64,000 bases of DNA from Eriocheir sinensis (taxonomy: Eukaryota; Arthropoda; Malacostraca; Decapoda; Varunidae): positions 14,008,366 through 14,072,365 of the forward strand of contig NC_066509.1 of the NCBI RefSeq assembly GCF_024679095.1. The letters are read 5' to 3'. Position numbers and translations under genes: made by a program. Positions 59,087-64,000 of this stretch are shown here, in pieces. Within the stretch, counting starts at the first letter, position 1. Each line of letters opens with the position of its first letter. The notes under the pieces were generated by a model. It ran no database searches. It had not been told where the DNA came from and saw only the letters and a program-made list of their open reading frames with translations.

Positions 59087-59394
59087 TTCCAGCCTGTTTG
59101 TCTTGTCTGCTGTCTTTTAGATTAGTATTCACTGAAATGAAAGTGAGTACTGAAAATGACAAAACACTAAAATAAAAGTTGATACTGCTCATGAAAAAAA
59201 TAATACCATACGAAGGATATCCCTCTTGAAAGAAAATACTGTTAATTCAAATAAAAATGAACACTGGATGACTATGACAGAAATAGTATTGATATTATCT
59301 TCATAAAATAATATCTCTTCAAAAGTTTATTCACTATGATTAGGCCTTGATTTCCTTTTTTCTGAATTAAAATCTTTTTTTATTTAGTACAGTT

Positions 59395-59622
59395 TGCCTA
59401 TGGTGCCGATAGGCTTCCTTTGTGGTGTCTGGTGGTCGGCCCCAGTCGCTATGGCACAAGCAGGTGTTTATAGTGGCGCCATCTTGCTTGGCTCATGCTG
59501 TGCCCTGGAGCTCATCTTTCCTCTTTTTAGAGAACCTAAACTCTAGAGTTCAGGTTCAAAGATGGTCTTCAGGAAAGCATGTGGGTAGTCGTGGACCACT
59601 CAGTGATGACTGTCACTGCTAA
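59395..59622 (-). mobile_element. tRNA-derived SINE, copy 4 (head missing)
   Basis: Minus-strand copy of the SINE at 27013-27789: GCCTATGGTGCCGATAGGCT at its 3' end, the TATAGTGGCGCCATCTTGCT block, and GCATGTGGGTAGTCGTGGAC near its 5' side. The tRNA-like head is absent. It lies in the intron upstream of the HAUS4 start codon, in the same orientation as the gene. Confidence 0.85.
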
Positions 59623-60527
59623 AATAGTAACCTACTGCCTATTTAGTTGCTCAGAACTCAGAAATGAGCACTTTGTGAGAAATGGTTATTAGTAATGGTT
59701 AACATTAAAATCCATCAGAAAAAGTGTCAGTCACTCCTGGGCTAGTAATTTCAAAGTACTGAAACTTAGCTTAATAGCACTGTCTTAGGATGGTCTTAGA
59801 AATGTTCCCTTATTGCCTCTTTGAAATTAATCTGATAACAAAGTGGAGTAAAGTACCAGATGTTGTTGTGAATGTTAAATAAGTCATTGCGTCCAAGGCA
59901 AAGTACAGTAAATCATGACAGATATTAAAATAGGATATGTATAGGCCAATAACTTCCATTTCAGATATTGTTAGGTCTTACTATTAAAATAGTATTGCTA
60001 GGTTTTACTAGTAAATGATTACCGTTACTTGTTACTGCTAACATTTTGTTAGGTAACAGTTGTATTTGTACTGTTACCTATTTATGTTCCTCGTTACTGC
60101 TACTGTTAAAATATTAGGTATTATTCTAATGTTTGAGCTTATTGTTAATATTCCTAGACTCGGCCTACGGTACTTGTCACCTGTCATCCCTTGTTATACT
60201 ATGGCCAAGACGCGCCTCTGAGGATCTGACACCACAGACCAGCAACAGGACGTTTTATCGCCGTCACTTTGCTTTGGAAAGGTTTACGGTAAAGACACAT
60301 GAGGGCTTGGGAGAAGTTTGAAGAGAAGGAAAATAAAAACGCGAACTTTTCTGGTGTGGCCCCTCCTATTGCCTCTCACCTCTACTTAAACTTCTTTTCC
60401 CACCTTCTTTCCTTAACTGGTCAGCCGGTAAGTACCACAGGTGATCTAAATAGGCGTTCTTGTCATCTAAAGAAGAGACGGTGACGGGGTAAGTATCAAT
60501 ACAGGAAATAAAAGCCAGAATACTTAC
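59623..60527. other. HAUS4 5' intron / upstream sequence
   Basis: Contains irregular repeats of GTTACTGCTA/TACTGTTAAAATA-type words at 59960-60125. No further gene recognised. Confidence 0.45.
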
Positions 60528-60690
60528 CCCCACAGCTGGCTTTGTTTTGAACAGGCAGCGCCAGGGCCCAGGAGGCGGAGGCGGTGTTGTGCCCAAATCG
60601 GCGCGGCGTCCCGATTCGTCCCAGGCGGAAGATTCTTTGCGTGCTTTTGTCTTGTTTGGCTGTGTCATATGTTGGAACTGAAAATGACAC
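60528..60690 (-). other. Possible HAUS4 5' non-coding exon
   Basis: A GC- and CpG-rich minus-strand segment ending at a consensus donor (GTGGGG|GTAAGT, intron from 60527). The first ATG-exon of HAUS4 has a matching acceptor at 59132-59134 (TTTCATTTCAG). The outer boundary is a guess. The plus strand also has GTAAGT-type donors at about 60427 and 60488, so a bidirectional promoter is possible. Confidence 0.4.
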
Positions 60691-60900
60691 AACATGCAGT
60701 AGTAAGGGATGAAAAATGGCATGTTACAATGATATGTAACTCTGGATTTCAACGTTAGCCTCAATAATAGTCTTCGATGCACTTATTCTCAAACACCGTA
60801 GTGAGTGAGTGTCTTAATTTCTTTCACGAATAATATCACATATAACAATTAGTTCAGTGTTCATGTCTGCTATTTTCATTATAGTATCACAATTAAATAT

Positions 60901-62213
60901 TCAACAATTATTTCCAGCACACTGAACCTTCATCACACACAATTTATCTTTGAGTACAGGCACTGAGTAATAGCCATGATCGGTCATGTTACGAATTCTC
61001 TCAATTTCAGTTTGGAGAACTACACAACACTGGTCATTCGCTGAGTGGTTGATTTCAGGCTTCTTGTATCTCACACAGTTTATGCATTTCTTCTCAGCCA
61101 TGGTGCACTCCTGTGATTTATGATTGCCAGCGCATTTGAAACAATTTGGGGTGTCTCCATTGGTCTTGGCAGTACAGTGGGCCTCAAGATGGCCATATCT
61201 CTGACAATGATAGCATATAATTGCATGGTATCTGTCTCTCACTGTGTATATTCCCCATTCTAATTTTAGCTTGTCGTGATTCTTGTGAATCAGCTCTCTT
61301 ACAGTTGCATGGGTCACACCTCAAAATGTAGTGCATCGTGCCGCCAGCTGCAGGCTTGCTAAAAACCAGCTCAATCTTATCCGGATCCTCAACACCCCCA
61401 ATGGCGTGTAAGAACTCATTACAGTCTAAGATGGTCTCCTTTATTTTATCCTTGGTCTCCTCTTTATGCACATTGCATATCGTGATCTTTGGTTATCTTT
61501 CCAACACTCTTAATTGGTATTAATTTGCTCAACAGACTCCAGTTTTTGAGCAGCCTCATCCCTTGTGCTCTCATTATCAAAGTTCATGATAATGTTACCT
61601 CTAGCTATTTGTAAATCTTGAATCAGTTATTTGAATACCATTCAATGCCTGGGAGACTTCATCCTTCATGTCTGTTGCCTTCTTTTCCTGTGTAGAAGCT
61701 TTTACAACTAAGAGATTTTTCTTGACCTTATTGCCTCTCTTTGCCACCTCAGCCCAGCTAGATTCAGCATGCTCAGCAAGTTTAAGGGTGTCAACAACTG
61801 ATCCCAGCTCCTGCACCTTCACAGCCCTTGATTCAACTTCATCCTTAACCACAGATATTTCCTTAGATAATTCTTACTTGATTTCATCCATTTTTTCCAC
61901 AATTTTGGTAGCCAGAGATGCTTTATGGAGGCATGGTTTGCACATCCAATTAATTTTAGGTATATTCTCCTGCTTAATTCCAGACAAATGAGCACACTTC
62001 ACATGACACCATTTAGGGCACAAACAGCATCCAATCCATTTCTCGCCTGTGAAATCCTTGCTGCACGCTCTGTGCCAGGCCGAGGGGCCACACACTGCAT
62101 CACTATGTCATGGAATGCCCTCTCATTGCTAAGTTTAAGCCACGGGACTGCCTTGACCTGCCCCAGACAATTTGTTGGCTCCTGAACCATGATGTCCTCC
62201 CTGCTATCCTCAA
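60901..62213 (-). pseudogene. LINE ORF1-like protein: PHD finger plus CCHC knuckles
   Basis: Minus-strand frames, in order: a PHD-type Cys/His domain (RACSKDFTGEKWIGCCLCPKW then CHVKCAHLSGI and NWMCKPCL, near 62080-61930), a Lys/Glu-rich linker (VKDEVESRAVKVQELGSVVD), a region with VFSKPAAGGTMHYIL, and three zinc knuckles CYHCQRYGHLEAHC, CFKCAGNHKSQEC and CINCVRYKKPEINHSANDQC, ending with a stop at 60901-60903. PHD followed by three CCHC boxes fits a nucleic-acid-binding ORF1 of jockey/I/CR1-like LINEs. An in-frame TAA lies near 61872, and frameshifts lie near 61490-61600 and 61184-61317. No ORF2 follows downstream. Alternative: a domesticated gag-like host gene, made unlikely by the breaks. 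Confidence 0.72.
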
Positions 62214-62232
62214 AGAACACCCTCAGTTTGCA

Positions 62233-62594
62233 CCAAGGTGGTGATGCCGTGTGTGGCAGCCTGAACTACTGCCGTGTTATACAAGGCTGTGATCTCTGCA
62301 GTATTTTACTTTAAGGACTAGTATTTACTCTATCTCTGTATTCATTCCCATCTAGTGCTTGGGCAATGTTCTCCGTCCCCACATTTTATTGTCTTATTGT
62401 CCAGGGGGAGGTACCGCCCCCTCCCTTGTGCTTTCCTTCCTACCATTGTATCTTTTTTAGTTTCATGGTGCTACCTACACATGTACTAATAGTTGTATAA
62501 TCACACTCTGTCCTGCCTGGGGATTGGGATGGCATGTTCCTCCCTTCTCCCTTGTTGTTTACCTGCAACAATAAACTATCAATCAATCAATCTT
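62233..62594 (+). mobile_element. Putative retroposon 3' end with (ATCA)n tail
   Basis: A non-coding plus-strand segment ending in TGCAACAATAAACTATCAAT and four ATCA units (62575-62592). An AATAAA-like signal followed by a short tetranucleotide tail is typical of LINE or SINE 3' ends. The 5' border is not clear. Confidence 0.5.
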
Positions 62595-62950
62595 ATTCAA
62601 ACGTAACACAAATCCAACGGAGCCTTGGCTTTGCCAGCCATGTAGACACAGCACTTTCCACACGGAGCAATAAGACGCGACACATCCGATCACGGCCACG
62701 ACCATATACTCTCTCTTTTTAGAAACTGCCACATTTATTAGTTATTACGTGCGGTAGTTTATCGCCATGCTTACACTGGCAGAAGTGTTTCTGTGTCTGT
62801 ATCATGTGTTGGAACTGAAAATGACCCAATAAACAGTATAGTAACATGTAGTGGACCATGTTTACAAACTGGGTACCGAAGGTAAACGAGGATCAAGCCT
62901 CTACCAGTAATCCCTGAAACTACACCTCATCCATCGTGATGATCGAGTAG

Positions 62951-63310
62951 CAGGGTTGGATCAAATACTGATTTTTTATAAGTCAAATACAAATACAAAT
63001 ACTTGTATTTGGGATTCCAAAAATACAAATACAAATACAAATACTTTTATTCCTGAATCTAAAAATACAAATACAAATACAAATACTTATATTCCTGAAT
63101 CTAAAAATACAAATACAAATACAAATACTCCTATTCCAGATTTCAAAGATACAAATAAAAATACTCCTGAAATTATACAAAAAATATAAAGATACTTTTT
63201 TCACAAGTTTACACTTCACATCATAATTGCATTTTGTCATCATTAATGCCCGCTTAGGAGTGTAAAAATTGCCGGCCTTACTAAACACCCTCTCAGATGG
63301 TGCCGGTAAC
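62951..63310 (-). pseudogene. hAT transposon 3' remnant with dimerisation motif
   Basis: Minus strand: PAPSERVFSKAGNFYTPKRA then TKCN near 63300-63220, the hAT C-terminal dimerisation signature. It is followed by an unusual subterminal region of many CAAATA/TACAAA words and by an end reading CCAACCCTG (CAGGGTTGG at 62951 on the plus strand). Only the last ~25 conserved residues remain; everything upstream is cut off near 63310. Confidence 0.78.
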
Positions 63311-63329
63311 TAACAGGTTCTTGCCTGCC

Positions 63330-63465
63330 ACAAGCCACACACAGCTATTTTTTTTACACCAAAGGAGACAGCACAAGGGCACACAAAAAGGAAACAACAA
63401 TAAAAAAAAAGCCCGCTACTCGCTTCTCCTGTAAAGAGTCCGAAGAGGTGGCCGAAAGAGCAGTC
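63330..63465 (-). mobile_element. Dispersed LINE 3' family L, copy 3
   Basis: On the minus strand, CAGGAGAAGCGAGTAGCGGG followed by a T-rich run and CCCTTGTGCTGTCTCCTTTG. The AGCGGGCT-T-run segment matches 20640-20665. Confidence 0.5.
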
Positions 63466-63582
63466 AACTACGTGAGAAGATAGGCATTAGATAGCGTAAG
63501 AAGAATAGGGTATGCACCCGCCTTTAACTTTACCTTCAGTTTTCTTCCTTTGGTGTCATGGCTAAGTGCAATGGTTAACACA

Positions 63583-63701
<119 letters not shown>

Positions 63702-64000
63702 GTTGCAAACCTATTAAATAATTACTTTTCCTCGGTGTTTAATAATAACAGTCCTCCCACCACCACCAACAACACCAGTACTAATGTAAATCCCGAGCAT
63801 GCATTGTCTAACTTTGAAATAAAACCCGATGAAGTCCTCAAAGCCCTCAAATCACTTAAAACAAATAAAAGTCCTGGACCTGATAAAGTATATCCAACTC
63901 TGCTGAAAGAAACAAAGAGCGAAATACTCTCCTCCCTCACAACCGTATTCAATATGTCCTTGCGACAAGGCATTGTCCCTTCAGATTGGAAAAAGGCTAA
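63702..64000 (+). mobile_element. CR1-like LINE copy g, runs off the window
   Basis: Starts at GTTGCAAACCTATTAAATAA and covers the linker between endonuclease and RT: SNFEIKPDEVLKALKSLKTN, KSPGPDKVYPTLLKETKSEI, SLRQGIVPSDWKKA. It shares several variants with copy f (AAACCCGATGAAGTCC, AATCCCGAGCATGCATTGTC) against copies d and e. The remainder lies beyond position 64000. The visible part has no stop or shift in the sense frame. Confidence 0.92.

Overview
The window is eukaryotic, intron-containing and very repeat-rich. It most likely comes from a decapod crustacean, probably a crab, but that is an inference: the case rests on very dense dinucleotide microsatellites, CR1-type LINEs, crustacean-like non-LTR fragments and a spliced HAUS4-like gene, and I could not run a search. 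No bacterial operon, CRISPR array, rRNA gene or free-standing tRNA gene was seen.

Layout. 0-4.4 kb: a diverged 65-bp minisatellite, one possible minus-strand membrane exon (1166-1304), LINE 3' fragments and small tandem repeats. 5.0-8.7 kb: a 3.7-kb minisatellite of 30-bp units, with a related degenerate array at 11.2-11.9 kb. 10-22 kb: CA/GT, GA/TC and TTC microsatellites, a second unrelated 30-bp minisatellite (15.3-16.3 kb), a small hAT element with a perfect 8-bp target duplication (18449-18881), and LINE scraps. 22.7-28.2 kb: a 5'-truncated CR1 copy, two copies of another LINE C-terminus, and a tRNA-derived SINE family including a head-to-head pair. 29.9-33.6 kb: five different tandem-repeat families in a row. 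34-39.9 kb: a decayed hAT transposase with one visible end, a CR1 copy, a MULE-like transposase remnant and a nearly complete Tc1/mariner-type element. 40.5-50.5 kb: a CR1 nest with two near-complete copies in inverted orientation and a third truncated copy. 51.4-54.2 kb: two more non-autonomous hAT-like elements. 55.0-59.1 kb: the only convincing host gene, HAUS4-like, on the minus strand, with eight coding exons (354 codons) and an antisense RTE-like LINE in one intron. 60.9-64 kb: a broken LINE ORF1 with PHD and CCHC zinc fingers, a retroposon 3' tail, a hAT remnant and the start of another CR1 copy.

The most interesting pattern is in the CR1 family. Of seven copies, five of the six visible 3' ends and four of the seven 5' ends abut a dinucleotide tract. 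In every case the tract reads (CT)n along the element's sense strand. This suggests a LINE that inserts into (CT)n/(GA)n microsatellites, or a tail that seeds them. The two near-complete copies also keep the last part of an upstream ORF with an SGNH-esterase motif. All boundaries, percentages and copy numbers are hand readings from the sequence.
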